64,000 bases of DNA from GWE2-42-39 sp942493345 (GCA_942493345.1 OW818695.1:1550001-1614000), one strand, 5' to 3'; shown: positions 18,370-27,665, counted from the stretch's first letter. Translations and numbers: made by a program. The notes: generated by a model not told the origin, from the letters alone.

Positions 18370-19023
18370 ATGCAAACCTTAACCATTAAGAACCTGAAAC
18401 TGGCAAACCCCGGTGAAAAAAATTCTGAAGTTGAAAAAATATTGGAAAAACAATGCGAACCGGTTTCCGTTGACCAAATCAACTGGGCTGGTTTTTCGTA
18501 CCGCCCGGAGGTAAAATTCCGGATTGCCCATTTAGGTGATCAAATTCTATTGAAATTTTATATTCGGGAAAAAAATATTCTCGCGCAAACATCCACCGTC
18601 AACGGAGATGTTTACAAAGATAGCTGTGTCGAATTTTTCATTTCTCCTCTCGGCGACAAAAACTATTATAATTTCGAATTTAATTGCATTGGCACACCAC
18701 ATGTCGGCTACGGGAATGGCCGCCACAACCGTCAGCCGCTTCCGATTGAAATAATAAAGGGCATCACTACCCAATCGTCGCTGGGATTGGAGCCCTTTGC
18801 CGAAAGACAAGGCGATTTTTCATGGGAACTGTTTGTACGGATACCTGTTACCTGCTTTATTCACGAGAATATTGAAAAACTTGATGGACTTTCATCTTCC
18901 GGCAATTTTTACAAATGCGGCGACGAACTGGCCGAACCTCATTTTGTTACATGGAACCCTGTAAAAACCGAGAACCCGGATTATCACCGACCCGAGTTTT
19001 TCGGGAAACTTCGGTTTGAGTAG
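18370..19023 (+). CDS. CBM9/DOMON-like carbohydrate-binding domain protein
   Basis: 217 residues from the ATG at 18370 (MQTLTIKNLKLANPGEKN). A start at 18205 would add 55 residues but would overlap the predicted promoter. The body has the family 9 CBM-like pattern: VKFRIAHLGDQILLKFYIREKN, the aromatic and Asp positions of VYKDSCVEFFISPLGDKNYYNFEFN, and a C-terminal strand HRPEFFGKLRF. Such domains bind sugars or are found in secreted sugar enzymes. Here the domain stands alone and, from the chosen start, has no signal peptide. The function is unknown. It ends at a strong terminator. Confidence 0.75.
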   Translation: MQTLTIKNLKLANPGEKNSEVEKILEKQCEPVSVDQINWAGFSYRPEVKFRIAHLGDQILLKFYIREKNILAQTSTVNGDVYKDSCVEFFISPLGDKNYYNFEFNCIGTPHVGYGNGRHNRQPLPIEIIKGITTQSSLGLEPFAERQGDFSWELFVRIPVTCFIHENIEKLDGLSSSGNFYKCGDELAEPHFVTWNPVKTENPDYHRPEFFGKLRFE

Positions 19024-19066
19024 AAAAAAGAGATCGGATGACTCGCAGTTATCCGATCTCTTTTTT
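19024..19066. terminator. Bidirectional terminator of convergent genes
   Basis: A 16-bp perfect stem, AAAAAAGAGATCGGAT paired with ATCCGATCTCTTTTTT, has an 11-nt loop and A/T tracts on both sides, so it works in both directions. Its right arm overlaps the last codons and stop of the DUF4105 gene. Confidence 0.9.
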
Positions 19067-20248
19067 GCTTTCGAAAATCAATATCGAGTGCAACACCGCC
19101 CGGCTCAAAACCATCAGCGCAAAGCAATAAAAAACGATGTGAAACGATTGTGGCAACAGCGATCCAAATACGATGAACAAAAGCATCCAGCCCAACATGA
19201 AAACATGATACCAACGGGTTGCCGGGCGCCATTTTTTTACCATCCATACCAAAGCAAAAAACAGGTTCAATGGCATGGCCCAAACCAGGTTGTAGTTGGG
19301 CGACATGGCCGGATGCTCGGAGTACAGAACAAACCACAGCAAAATCACACCGATCAACCCGTTCATTCCGTAAACCAGATAATCGAAGAGCGGAGAAATC
19401 TTATTTTTACGGAATTGACGCGCCGATATATAAACGACCAATAGGGCAATCAGAAAAAATACGATAAACGGACTGGTAAAACTGAACCCGGGAGAAGGCA
19501 TCGGAGGAGCTTCGAATAAAGTTCTGGTTCCGCTGACCAGCGGGCGGCTGCCGGCTTCGCTTTGTATTTGTGCATGGGCAAAATGATCCATCAAATAATC
19601 GGGCAAAAACATTTCTTCGTAAGCTGTTGCAAGACGGTCGGCCGGGGCACACACAACTATATCGATGCCAAAATTGAGCCAGTAATCTCTGCCGTGATAG
19701 ATTTTTATCAACTCGCGAAATGTCTTCGGATGGTTGCTTTTTTCAGGAAAGATAATTCTTCCGTCTACCTGTTTTTCAATTACATCGCGCACCCGGCTGG
19801 CACAGTTGTCGAAAAAATAATTGTAACGGTATTCCCGGTTTTCTTCTTTGGCATTCCAAACCAGGAAATCAAACAACTGCTGTTTTTCTTTTGGCGAAAG
19901 GTTCAGCACCTGTTCGTACATGCTCCGTTGCTCTTTTTTATAATTCTCAAAAAAACTATTGAACGGAAACGGATATAAGAAATAGTCGGTTTCGCCCTTG
20001 GCAAAACGGTAGATAAAATTTGGTTTATCGAAACTGAAAACCCCGTAATTGAATGCCAGATCGATTTTTCGGGCCGGGTCGTTTATCCGGATAGCCGTGT
20101 GTCCATAAAGAGCATAAACTTCCTCGTTGGAGCCACATGTTAAAACACTCACTACCGCCTGATCGGAAAGTGTAAACGATTTTACCTGAAACGGATAGGT
20201 AAGCAATAAAAGGAAAATAGAAAATAGTAAAAGCAGGTTGCGACGCAT
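19049..20248 (-). CDS. DUF4105 (Lnb N-terminal-like) membrane protein
   Basis: 399 residues from the ATG at 20248 (MRRNLLLLFSIFLLLLTYPFQV, a signal peptide). A start at 20287 would add 13 residues overlapping the upstream terminator. The periplasmic DUF4105 domain (about 25-220) shows VYALYGHTAIRI, YGVFSFDKPNFIYRFAKGETDY and YNYFFDNCASRVRDVI, with the conserved Asn-Cys of this NlpC/P60-related fold. Four to five C-terminal membrane helices follow (FIVFFLIALLVVYIS and others). The function is not established. Related domains include a bifidobacterial lacto-N-biosidase N-terminal region. Confidence 0.88.
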   Translation of the reverse strand: MRRNLLLLFSIFLLLLTYPFQVKSFTLSDQAVVSVLTCGSNEEVYALYGHTAIRINDPARKIDLAFNYGVFSFDKPNFIYRFAKGETDYFLYPFPFNSFFENYKKEQRSMYEQVLNLSPKEKQQLFDFLVWNAKEENREYRYNYFFDNCASRVRDVIEKQVDGRIIFPEKSNHPKTFRELIKIYHGRDYWLNFGIDIVVCAPADRLATAYEEMFLPDYLMDHFAHAQIQSEAGSRPLVSGTRTLFEAPPMPSPGFSFTSPFIVFFLIALLVVYISARQFRKNKISPLFDYLVYGMNGLIGVILLWFVLYSEHPAMSPNYNLVWAMPLNLFFALVWMVKKWRPATRWYHVFMLGWMLLFIVFGSLLPQSFHIVFYCFALMVLSRAVLHSILIFESKKEIG

Positions 20249-20269
20249 TCTTTTTTTCGTTAAAAGAAC

Positions 20270-20300
20270 AAAAAAAGCAGGAAACAAATCCGCTCCCTGC
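20270..20300 (-). terminator. Rho-independent terminator after the DUF1761 gene
   Basis: On the minus strand GCAGG...CCTGC (18-nt loop region with partial extra pairing) is followed directly by seven T residues. It separates the DUF1761 gene from the DUF4105 gene downstream. Confidence 0.8.
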
Positions 20301-20331
20301 CTGAAATTTTTTGATTTACTTTTTTATCCGT

Positions 20332-20763
20332 TTAATGCCAGCCGCCAATGATTGCCCCCATAATAGCATACGACACCACATCGTATCCGGTATGAATAAA
20401 GAATAATGCTGTTTTTTGATTTTCATACAAAACATTGTTAAACCGGGAAGTCCCAATCCAGAAAATACCAATCATCAATCCGGCGAACACGCCAAACTCC
20501 AGATTCGATCCAGGCCCCAGAAACATGGCCAACGCAATAGCGGCAAGCAGCGAAGTAACAAACGACGTTCCCATAATAGTTGCCATGTGAAGGCTTTTTT
20601 CTTTCATACTTTCTTTGGTGAAACCATTCAATTCCATCCACCTTTCAGCAAACAAAACAGGAGAATACCAAAGGCCTCCGACAACAAAGGTACTCAATGT
20701 TGCAACCAGGATAGCCCAATAATTCAGGTTCGAAAAAATTTCAGTAAAATCCATGCTATTCAA
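20332..20763 (-). CDS. DUF1761 small integral membrane protein
   Basis: The protein has 143 residues; a second ATG three codons in (20754) is equally possible. Four membrane helices are visible: YWAILVATLSTFVVGGLWYS, MGTSFVTSLLAAIALAMFL, FGVFAGLMIGIFWIGTSRF and HTGYDVVSYAIMGAIIGGW. The WYSPVLFAERWM motif after helix 1 and the NN(V)LYE motif are typical of DUF1761. The function is unknown. It is monocistronic, divergent from ricT and followed by a clear terminator. Confidence 0.88.
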   Translation of the reverse strand: MNSMDFTEIFSNLNYWAILVATLSTFVVGGLWYSPVLFAERWMELNGFTKESMKEKSLHMATIMGTSFVTSLLAAIALAMFLGPGSNLEFGVFAGLMIGIFWIGTSRFNNVLYENQKTALFFIHTGYDVVSYAIMGAIIGGWH

Positions 20764-20860
20764 TTTTAATTAAACGTAAAAACACCGTGTAATTTTAACA
20801 ATCAGCGGTTTCGTTTGTTTTAATCTCGAAATTAATACAAACATATATGGTAAAAGAAAG

Positions 20861-20868
20861 TACTTTTG
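20861..20868 (+). promoter_or_regulatory. Predicted -7 box for ricT
   Basis: TACTTTTG matches TAnnTTTG and would place the transcript start about 13 nt before the ATG at 20888. No good -33 box is visible. Confidence 0.45.
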
Positions 20869-20887
20869 CCGCCCTAAAACGAATAGA

Positions 20888-21994
20888 ATGAGCTGTAACG
20901 AATGCACTCTGAATACAGATACCGACCGCCCAAAAATGCTTGAAACTTTTGACTGGCTTGACGATTTGCCAGATACCTCGCACCTCAGTAAAATGGTGGA
21001 AGTGCGGTTCAAAAGTACCCGAAAAGAGTTTTTCCTGAATGAAGACGGAATCCCGCTGAAACGCAACGACCTGGTGGTGGTGTCCAGTTCGCCCGGCCAC
21101 GATGTAGGTCATATTTCGCTGACCGGAAGGTTGGCCGAACTTCAGTTTAAACGAAAAGTAAAAAATGCCCATCGATATACTTTACTGAAAATTTATCGCA
21201 AGGCTGGTGTCGGCGACATCGAAAAATGGGAAGCAGCAAAAAAACGGGAAAAAGAAGTGATGATCAGGGCCAGGCAACTGGCTGAAGAACTGAAACTGGA
21301 TATGAAAATCGGAGATGTTGAATTTCGTGGCGACGGAATGAAAGCCATTTTCTACTACATTGCCGACGGACGGGTCGATTTTCGCGAGCTAATAAAACGC
21401 TATGCTTCCGAATTCCGGATCAAAATTGAAATGAAGCAGATTGGCGTTCGCCAGGAAGCCGGACGCGTGGGCGGTTTTGGCTCCTGCGGCAGGGAACTTT
21501 GCTGCTCGACCTGGCGCACCGACTTTTCGAGTGTCACTTCGGAAATGGCGTTGAAACAGGGCCTTTCGCCCAGCGCCGAAAAAATGGCCGGCCGTTGCAG
21601 CAAACTGAAATGCTGCCTGGTGTACGAACTCGATCATTACCTGGAAGCACAAGAAGATTTTCCGAACGAACTGCTCGACCTGGAAACCGAAAAAGGTGTT
21701 GCCCGTCATTTCAAAACCGATATTCTTCAGAAAAAAATATGGTATATATACGCCGACCAACCGGCTGCCGGGAGTTTTGTCCTCGACCTGGAAGATGTAA
21801 AAAAGATCATCAATAAAAATAAACGGGGAGAAAAACCTTCGGTAGACAAACTGAGCGCCCCGGTTGTGAGCAAAGAAACAACCATGCAGGTTGGCTCGGT
21901 AAACAATGAAATCATCATGAAAAACGAAAAACGAAAATTAAAAAACAATCGTAACAAACGGAAATTCAAGCCCGGTGAACCACAAAAAAAATAG
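20888..21994 (+). CDS. ricT: RicT/YaaT family PSP1-domain protein
   Basis: The protein has 368 residues. The PSP1 C-terminal domain is clear: EVRFKSTRKEFF, GDVEFRGDGMKAIFYYIADGRVDFRELIKRYASEF, and the Cys-rich iron-sulfur signature GSCGRELCCSTW...AGRCSKLKCCLVYE. The basic tail is lineage-specific. In Bacillus RicT works with RicA and RicF in an Fe-S complex that controls RNase Y activity. In Bacteroidota the gene is widespread and its partner is unclear. A leading MSCNECTLNTDTD adds two more Cys. It sits before the small membrane protein-mutL cluster but has its own promoter. Confidence 0.92.
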   Translation: MSCNECTLNTDTDRPKMLETFDWLDDLPDTSHLSKMVEVRFKSTRKEFFLNEDGIPLKRNDLVVVSSSPGHDVGHISLTGRLAELQFKRKVKNAHRYTLLKIYRKAGVGDIEKWEAAKKREKEVMIRARQLAEELKLDMKIGDVEFRGDGMKAIFYYIADGRVDFRELIKRYASEFRIKIEMKQIGVRQEAGRVGGFGSCGRELCCSTWRTDFSSVTSEMALKQGLSPSAEKMAGRCSKLKCCLVYELDHYLEAQEDFPNELLDLETEKGVARHFKTDILQKKIWYIYADQPAAGSFVLDLEDVKKIINKNKRGEKPSVDKLSAPVVSKETTMQVGSVNNEIIMKNEKRKLKNNRNKRKFKPGEPQKK

Positions 21995-22019
21995 CTCGTG
22001 GCGTTTCCTTCTTTTTACT

Positions 22020-22049
22020 TTTGACTTTGAGACTGATATGTTATTTTTG
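22020..22049 (+). promoter_or_regulatory. Bacteroidota-type promoter of the mutL cluster
   Basis: TTTG at 22020-22023 and TATTTTTG at 22042-22049 have an 18-bp spacer, a good -33/-7 pair. The predicted start near 22056 is about 15 nt before the ATG at 22071. Confidence 0.65.
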
Positions 22050-22070
22050 TAGTTCAATAAATTAGAAAAA

Positions 22071-22367
22071 ATGATAGGCAAATTTTTTCATACACCAAAA
22101 AATAAACCGTTCCATATTCCCTATCGGTTTTACAATCCGGAAAAGGAAGAAATGACAGCGCGGGAACAGCGGATCAAGCGAGAACTGGGAATTCAGGATG
22201 AAAATGAATCCAAATTGAGTTACAAAGACACGATCAAAGGTAGTTTTCGGCAGGCAATGGGTGAGCCATCGAAATCGGCTTTGGGGATCCGCAGCTCGAA
22301 CACCCGCCTGATTCTTCTGATCCTGATTTTGGCTGCCGCATTTTATTTGTATTTCTTTTATTTTTAA
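22071..22367 (+). CDS. Small tail-anchored membrane protein upstream of mutL
   Basis: 98 residues: a basic, charged N-terminal part (MIGKFFHTPKNKPFHIPYRFYNPEKEEM...REQRIKRELG) and one C-terminal membrane helix (LILLILILAAAFYLYFFYF). I do not recognise a characterised family. Small proteins of this layout often precede mutL in Bacteroidota (general knowledge). It lies 9 nt before mutL, so the two are co-transcribed and perhaps translationally linked. The N-terminus is probably cytoplasmic. Confidence 0.8.
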   Translation: MIGKFFHTPKNKPFHIPYRFYNPEKEEMTAREQRIKRELGIQDENESKLSYKDTIKGSFRQAMGEPSKSALGIRSSNTRLILLILILAAAFYLYFFYF

Positions 22368-22376
22368 TTTTTTTCA

Positions 22377-24224
22377 GTGTCTGATATAATCCAACTTTTA
22401 CCCGATTCGGTTGCCAACCAAATTGCTGCCGGTGAAGTCATTCAACGTCCTGCTTCGGTAATAAAGGAGTTGGTCGAAAATGCCATTGATTCAGGCGCCA
22501 CCAAAATTCAGGTGAACCTGAAAGATGCCGGGCGCACACTCATCCAGGTGACCGACAACGGTTGCGGCATGACGGAAACCGATGCGCGCATGTCTTTCGA
22601 ACGGCACGCCACCTCGAAAATACGCACAGCCAACGATTTGTTTGCCATCCGCACGATGGGTTTTCGCGGCGAGGCACTGGCTTCCATCGCGGCCATTGCC
22701 GATGTGGAACTGCGCACCAAACCGCACGACGAGGAAGTGGGAACTTTCGTTCATATCAGCGCATCAAACGTCATTACACAAGAACCTGTAAGTTGTGCTT
22801 CAGGAACAAATTTTCAGGTAAAAAACCTGTTTTTCAATGTACCTGCGCGGCGCAAATTTCTAAAAGGCAATTCGGCTGAACTAAAACATATCATCAACGA
22901 ATTTCAGCGGGTGGCGCTGGCAAACCCAGAGATCGGCCTGTCGCTGTACCACAACCAGTCGGCTATTTACGAGTTACAGCCCTCGAACCTGCGGGTGCGT
23001 ATCGTAAATATGTTTGGCAAAAACATCAACCAGAACCTGATCCCGATTGATACGGAGACCAGTCTGGCGCATATAAAAGGCTTTATCGGGCAACCCAAAT
23101 ATGCACGGAAAACTTTTGGCGAGCAGTTCTTTTTTGTGAACCAGCGGTACATGAAACACCCGTTTTTTCACCGTGCCGTGATGTTGTCCTACGAAAAAAT
23201 ACTTCCCCCGGAAGCCATTCCTTCGTATTTCATTTATTTTGAAATACCACCCGACCAGATCGACATCAATATTCACCCAACCAAAACCGAGATTAAATTT
23301 GAGAACGAGTCGGCCATCTGGCAGATCATCAATGCTGCTTTGCGCGAATCGCTGGGTAAATTCAATATGGTCCCGTCCATCGATTTCGACCAGGCCGGGA
23401 GCGTCGATATTCCGTTACCAAAGAAAGATTTCTCGGAAATAAATGCCCCGGAAATAAAAATTAATCCCGCTTATAACCCGTTCGAATCCGAAAAACCATT
23501 GCGCGATTATTCACCGTATTCGTCGCCCGAAAAGGAAAATGCTGCGAATTGGGAAAAGTTGTATTCGGGCCTGGAAAATGAAAAATTCACCCAACAAACG
23601 ATTTATCCCGAACCACGGGAAGAATCCGCACAAAAGCAAATGCAGGGACCGGAAATGTTCTCGGGAAAAAATTTCATTCAGTTTAAAAACAAATATATAC
23701 TGACCCCGGTAAAATCGGGATTGATGGTGATCGACCAGAAACGGGCGCACGAGCGCATCCTGTTCGAGCAATTTATGCATGTGCTGAAATCGAATGCGGT
23801 GGCCAGCCAACAGCAACTGTTTCCACATACATTCGAATTGAATGCTTCGGATGCTGCCTTACTGACCGGCATTCTCGACGACCTGAAAGCGCTGGGTTTC
23901 GATGTCCGCGAATTCGGGAACAACACTTTCATTATAAACGGCACGCCCGGCATGTTGAATACCAATTCGCCGCAGGAAGTGATTGAAAGCCTGCTGGAAG
24001 AATACAAACAAAGCGTACCTGATGTAAAAGAAAAAGCCCGCGAAAAAGTGGCCGTGTCGCTGGCCAAAGCTTCGGCAATAAACTACGGACAGGCATTGCA
24101 GCCTGACGAGATAAACGAACTGATAGACAATTTGTTTGCCTGTCAAACGCCCAACTTCTCGCCAACAGGTAAAAAAATACTGTCGATATTGCCCGTTGAC
24201 GATTTTGAAAAAATATTGAGGTGA
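22377..24224 (+). CDS. mutL: DNA mismatch repair protein MutL
   Basis: 615 residues from a GTG start at 22377 (no ATG fits, and the previous stop is 10 nt upstream). N-terminal GHKL ATPase motifs: LPDSVANQIAAGEVIQRPASVIKELVENAIDSGA in the first 45 residues, TDNGCGM and TMGFRGEALASIAAI. The central transducer domain has INIHPTKTEIKF. In the C-terminal dimerisation domain the site expected as DQHAxxE reads DQKRAHERILFEQF, so the endonuclease metal site looks degenerate. MutL couples MutS mismatch recognition to strand removal. It is followed by two rhomboid genes. Confidence 0.96.
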   Translation: MSDIIQLLPDSVANQIAAGEVIQRPASVIKELVENAIDSGATKIQVNLKDAGRTLIQVTDNGCGMTETDARMSFERHATSKIRTANDLFAIRTMGFRGEALASIAAIADVELRTKPHDEEVGTFVHISASNVITQEPVSCASGTNFQVKNLFFNVPARRKFLKGNSAELKHIINEFQRVALANPEIGLSLYHNQSAIYELQPSNLRVRIVNMFGKNINQNLIPIDTETSLAHIKGFIGQPKYARKTFGEQFFFVNQRYMKHPFFHRAVMLSYEKILPPEAIPSYFIYFEIPPDQIDINIHPTKTEIKFENESAIWQIINAALRESLGKFNMVPSIDFDQAGSVDIPLPKKDFSEINAPEIKINPAYNPFESEKPLRDYSPYSSPEKENAANWEKLYSGLENEKFTQQTIYPEPREESAQKQMQGPEMFSGKNFIQFKNKYILTPVKSGLMVIDQKRAHERILFEQFMHVLKSNAVASQQQLFPHTFELNASDAALLTGILDDLKALGFDVREFGNNTFIINGTPGMLNTNSPQEVIESLLEEYKQSVPDVKEKAREKVAVSLAKASAINYGQALQPDEINELIDNLFACQTPNFSPTGKKILSILPVDDFEKILR

Positions 24225-24260
24225 CAATCTGTCGCGGAACAACCGTGACAATATAAATTT

Positions 24261-24268
24261 TAATTTTG
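24261..24268 (+). promoter_or_regulatory. Predicted -7 box for the rhomboid pair
   Basis: TAATTTTG (TAnnTTTG) lies about 38 nt before the ATG at 24306, giving the rhomboid pair its own possible promoter after mutL. The -33 region is weak. Confidence 0.4.
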
Positions 24269-24305
24269 GTCTGGCTATTGTAGCCGCAAACAAAACGATA
24301 GTATC

Positions 24306-25046
24306 ATGCAGAATTACAGATCCGGTTTCAGTTCGACTCCTGTTGTAGTGAAAAACCTCATCATCATTAACGTGTTGATGTTGGTAGCAACCTACATTTT
24401 AAGCCTTCGCGGCATCGACCTGGCCGATACGCTGGGGCTTCATTATTTCAGTTGCGAAAAATTCAGGCCCTACCAACTGGTGAGCCACATGTTTATGCAC
24501 GGTGGCGTTCTTCATTTGCTTTTCAACATGTATGCACTTTGGATGTTTGGCCGTGTACTGGAAGGTGTATGGGGACCCAAACGTTTCTTCGTGTTTTATT
24601 TTGTGACCGGACTGGGCGCCGCTGCACTCCATTCGTTTGTCAACTTTCTGGAATATCAGTCACTGGTTGGCAAAATGACCCCAGAAATGGTGGATATGGT
24701 TTTGCGCGAAGGGGCTGCAGCTTTTGACCAGGGTAAAAACTTTGCCGATCCGCTGATGGGCAAACTCAACGCGGTGATCAATACCCCAACGGTAGGCGCA
24801 TCAGGTGCGGTATACGGCGTGCTGCTCGGCTTCGGGATGCTTTTCCCTAATACCCAGCTCATGTTACTTTTCCCTCCTATCCCGATCAAAGCCAAGTATT
24901 TTGTAATTATTTTCGGGGTGATCGAACTGTATATGGGATTGACTCAATCGGCCAGCAATATCGCGCATTTTGCGCATCTTGGCGGGATGCTTTTCGGGTT
25001 TATCCTGATAAAATACTGGAACAAAAACTCAAGGAACTTTTATTAA
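24306..25046 (+). CDS. Rhomboid family intramembrane serine protease
   Basis: 246 residues with six or more membrane helices. The rhomboid signature is complete: HMFMHGGVLHLLFNMYALWMFG in helices 1-2, the serine motif GASGAVYGVLLGFG (catalytic Ser in GASG), and the His motif HFAHLGGMLFGFI. It cleaves membrane-spanning substrates in the inner membrane. Its loop of about 45 residues between helices (EYQSLVGKMTPEMVDMVLREG...) is longer than in GlpG. It is followed 21 nt later by a second rhomboid, a common pair in this phylum. Confidence 0.94.
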   Translation: MQNYRSGFSSTPVVVKNLIIINVLMLVATYILSLRGIDLADTLGLHYFSCEKFRPYQLVSHMFMHGGVLHLLFNMYALWMFGRVLEGVWGPKRFFVFYFVTGLGAAALHSFVNFLEYQSLVGKMTPEMVDMVLREGAAAFDQGKNFADPLMGKLNAVINTPTVGASGAVYGVLLGFGMLFPNTQLMLLFPPIPIKAKYFVIIFGVIELYMGLTQSASNIAHFAHLGGMLFGFILIKYWNKNSRNFY

Positions 25047-25067
25047 CGGCTTTTTTATTTTGAAAGA

Positions 25068-25940
25068 ATGAACATTGTTGACGAAATAAAAGAATCGTTT
25101 CGCGAAGGTTCAGTTTTAACGCGGCTGATCTATATTAATATTGGTGTTTTTCTGCTAATTCGCATTATCAATGTTTTTTATTTTTTGTCGGGACAGGAAT
25201 TTACGTTGATTGGCTGGCTGGCTATGCCTGCTGATGTAGACCAGTTATTAGCCCGTCCATGGACACTAATCACTTACATGTTCCTGCATTTCAGCTTCCT
25301 ACATATTCTTTTTAATATTCTTTGGCTGTATTGGCTGGGCCACATATTTCTTTCGTATTTCGACGGGCGAAAGTTGCTGGGCGTTTATTTGCTTGGCGGA
25401 ATTGTCGGAGGTTTATTTTACCTGCTGGCCTACAATCTTTTTCCGGCTTTCGACAAGGTGTTGGCAGCCTCGCAACTGATGGGCGCCTCGGCTGCTGTCA
25501 TCGCCATCGTGGTTGCCGTGGCCGTTTATGTACCCAACCACACCATCTATCTGATGTTTATCGGGCCGGTAAAAATGAAATACATCGCGTTGATCTCGGT
25601 ACTCATATACATCATCGGGATTTCGACATCGAACGCAGGCGGAAATTTGGCCCATTTAGGCGGTGCTTTTATGGGGATGGTTTTTGCCCTTCAGTATAAA
25701 AGAGGAACCGACCTGTCGAAAATCATCAGCAAACCGTTTAGCATTGTTTCGAAATGGCTGAAATCGAAGCCAAAAGTAAAAATTACTTACCGAAATACGG
25801 GCGACCGTGATATTGATTACAACCGTCGCAAAAATGCCCAGCAAGACCGCATCAACGACATCCTTGAAAAAATCAGCAAATCGGGCTACGATTCACTGAG
25901 CAAGGAGGAAAAAGAAATTCTTTTCCGAATGGGAAAATAA
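25068..25940 (+). CDS. Second rhomboid family protease with cytoplasmic tail
   Basis: 290 residues. The membrane domain (about 20-215) carries FLHFSFLHILFNILWLYWLG, the serine motif GASAAVIAIVV and the His motif NLAHLGGAFMG, so the Ser-His dyad is present. A charged tail of about 75 residues follows (KPKVKITYRNTGDRDIDYNRRKNAQQDRINDILEKISKSGYDSLSKEEKEIL), which resembles the small domain seen at the end of many Bacteroidota rhomboids. It is co-transcribed with the first rhomboid. The native substrate is unknown. Confidence 0.92.
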   Translation: MNIVDEIKESFREGSVLTRLIYINIGVFLLIRIINVFYFLSGQEFTLIGWLAMPADVDQLLARPWTLITYMFLHFSFLHILFNILWLYWLGHIFLSYFDGRKLLGVYLLGGIVGGLFYLLAYNLFPAFDKVLAASQLMGASAAVIAIVVAVAVYVPNHTIYLMFIGPVKMKYIALISVLIYIIGISTSNAGGNLAHLGGAFMGMVFALQYKRGTDLSKIISKPFSIVSKWLKSKPKVKITYRNTGDRDIDYNRRKNAQQDRINDILEKISKSGYDSLSKEEKEILFRMGK

Positions 25941-25942
25941 AA

Positions 25943-25964
25943 AACCGGGACTTTCGCCCCGGTT
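25943..25964. terminator. Hairpin between convergent rhomboid and hcp genes
   Basis: AACCGGG...CCCGGTT forms a short GC-rich stem with an A-run before it and little T-run after it. It starts right at the end of the rhomboid gene. Confidence 0.55.
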
Positions 25965-26009
25965 CCATTCTTCCAAATCCACCCCTCATTAATTGCAAAC
26001 GCAATATCT

Positions 26010-27665
26010 TTATGCTTTAACCGCTTCGAGAAACAGTTTCAGATCACTTTCCACATCCTGAATTCCCCCGATACCGAAGTTTTCGACCAGTACTTTTACC
26101 ACATTGGGCGACATGAAAGCCGGCAATGTCGGCCCCAAATGGATGTTTTTTACGCCCAGGGAAAGCAAGGCCAGCAACACAATTACCGCCTTCTGCTCGT
26201 ACCATGCAATATTATAGGCAATAGGCAGTTCGTTCACATCTTCAAGCCCGAAAATTTCTTTCAGTTTAAGTGCAATTACTGCCAGCGAATACGAGTCGTT
26301 ACACTGTCCGGCATCTATCACCCGCGGGATTCCGTTAATGTCGCCCAGCGGCAACTTGTTGTAGCGGTACTTGGCACAACCGGCTGTCAGTATCACTGTA
26401 TTTTTCGGTAATTGTTCGGCAAACTGCGTATAGTAATCGCGACTTTTCATGCGCCCATCGCAACCAGCCATGACAAAGAATTTTTTGATTGCCCCGGTTT
26501 TTACAGCTTCTACGATCGGTTCAGCCAGTTCGAACACCTGGTTGTGTGCAAAACCGCCAATAATTTCTCCGGTTTCGATTTCAGTCGGGGCAGCGCATTT
26601 TTTTGCATGTTCAATGATCGCTGAAAAATCTTTTCTCCCGCCTTCCCTTCGGTCGGGAATATGAATAGCCCCGGGCAAACCACTTGCCCCGGTGGTGTAA
26701 ATGCGGTTTTTGTACGAAGCATTTTCCAGCGGCGGAACAATGCAGTTGGTTGTGAACAGGATAGGCCCGTTGAACGATTCGAACTCTTCTTTCTGTTTCC
26801 ACCATGCATTGCCATAATTTCCGGCCAGATTATCGTATTTTTTGAAAGCCGGATAGTAGTTGGCTGGCAACATTTCGCTGTGGGTGTACACATCGACTCC
26901 TGTTCCTTTGGTTTGTTCCAGAAGGTCTTCCATGTCGCGCAGGTCGTGCCCCGAAATCAGGATGGCCGGATTATTGCGCACGCTAATATTTACGCGGGTC
27001 ATCTCCGGGTTCCCGTATGTTGACGTATTGGCAGCATCGAGCAACGCCATCACATCAACGCCAAATTTCCCGGTTTCGAGGGTTAGTGCAACCAGTTCTT
27101 CAAGGCTCAGTTCGCGGGTCGTTGCCGCCAGCGCCTCCTGCATAAAATCGAATATTTCCTGCTTCCTAAATCCCAGGTTATAGGCGTGTTCGGCATAGGC
27201 AGCCAAACCCTTCAGACCGTAAATAATCAGTCCTTTCAGCGACCGGACATCTTCGTTTGTTTCGCTCAGAACGCCCACTTCCTGTGCTTTGGCTTCAAAC
27301 TCTTCAGTCGTTGAGGCGGTCCATTGAACCGACTCGTGATCGCTTAAAAACAAACCTGCATCCACAACTTTACTTTTCAGCTCATCGCGGAATTTTAATG
27401 TTTTTTTGATACGGGTAGAGAAAGCAACTGCATCGAAATTGGCATTCGTGATGGTGCTGAACAAACCGTCGAAAACCACTTTATTGGTACGTTCGTCAGC
27501 ATGTCCAACCGATTTTAACTGGGTATTTAAAATAGAAATACCTTTCAGGACAAACAAAAGTGTATCCTGCAAATTAGCCACATCGCTGGTTTTTCCACAA
27601 ACTCCTTTTATGGTACAGCCGGTTCCTTTGGCGGCTTCCTGACATTGAAAACAAAACATATTCAT
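26010..27665 (-). CDS. hcp: Hydroxylamine reductase (hybrid-cluster protein)
   Basis: 551 residues, the normal length. The N-terminal Fe-S cluster Cys are C5, C8, C17 and C23 (MFCFQCQEAAKGTGCTIKGVCGK). Hybrid-cluster ligands are visible in SGHDLRDMEDLL, the LFTTNCIVPP region, VMAGCDGR, TAGCAKYRYN and DAGQCNDSYS. Hcp is a cytoplasmic enzyme of nitrosative-stress defence, known as a hydroxylamine or high-affinity NO reductase. It is followed upstream by a ferredoxin-type gene on the same strand and a divergent Crp/Fnr regulator, which is a typical hcp neighbourhood. The ATG two codons before the second Met is equally usable. Confidence 0.96.
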   Translation of the reverse strand: MNMFCFQCQEAAKGTGCTIKGVCGKTSDVANLQDTLLFVLKGISILNTQLKSVGHADERTNKVVFDGLFSTITNANFDAVAFSTRIKKTLKFRDELKSKVVDAGLFLSDHESVQWTASTTEEFEAKAQEVGVLSETNEDVRSLKGLIIYGLKGLAAYAEHAYNLGFRKQEIFDFMQEALAATTRELSLEELVALTLETGKFGVDVMALLDAANTSTYGNPEMTRVNISVRNNPAILISGHDLRDMEDLLEQTKGTGVDVYTHSEMLPANYYPAFKKYDNLAGNYGNAWWKQKEEFESFNGPILFTTNCIVPPLENASYKNRIYTTGASGLPGAIHIPDRREGGRKDFSAIIEHAKKCAAPTEIETGEIIGGFAHNQVFELAEPIVEAVKTGAIKKFFVMAGCDGRMKSRDYYTQFAEQLPKNTVILTAGCAKYRYNKLPLGDINGIPRVIDAGQCNDSYSLAVIALKLKEIFGLEDVNELPIAYNIAWYEQKAVIVLLALLSLGVKNIHLGPTLPAFMSPNVVKVLVENFGIGGIQDVESDLKLFLEAVKA

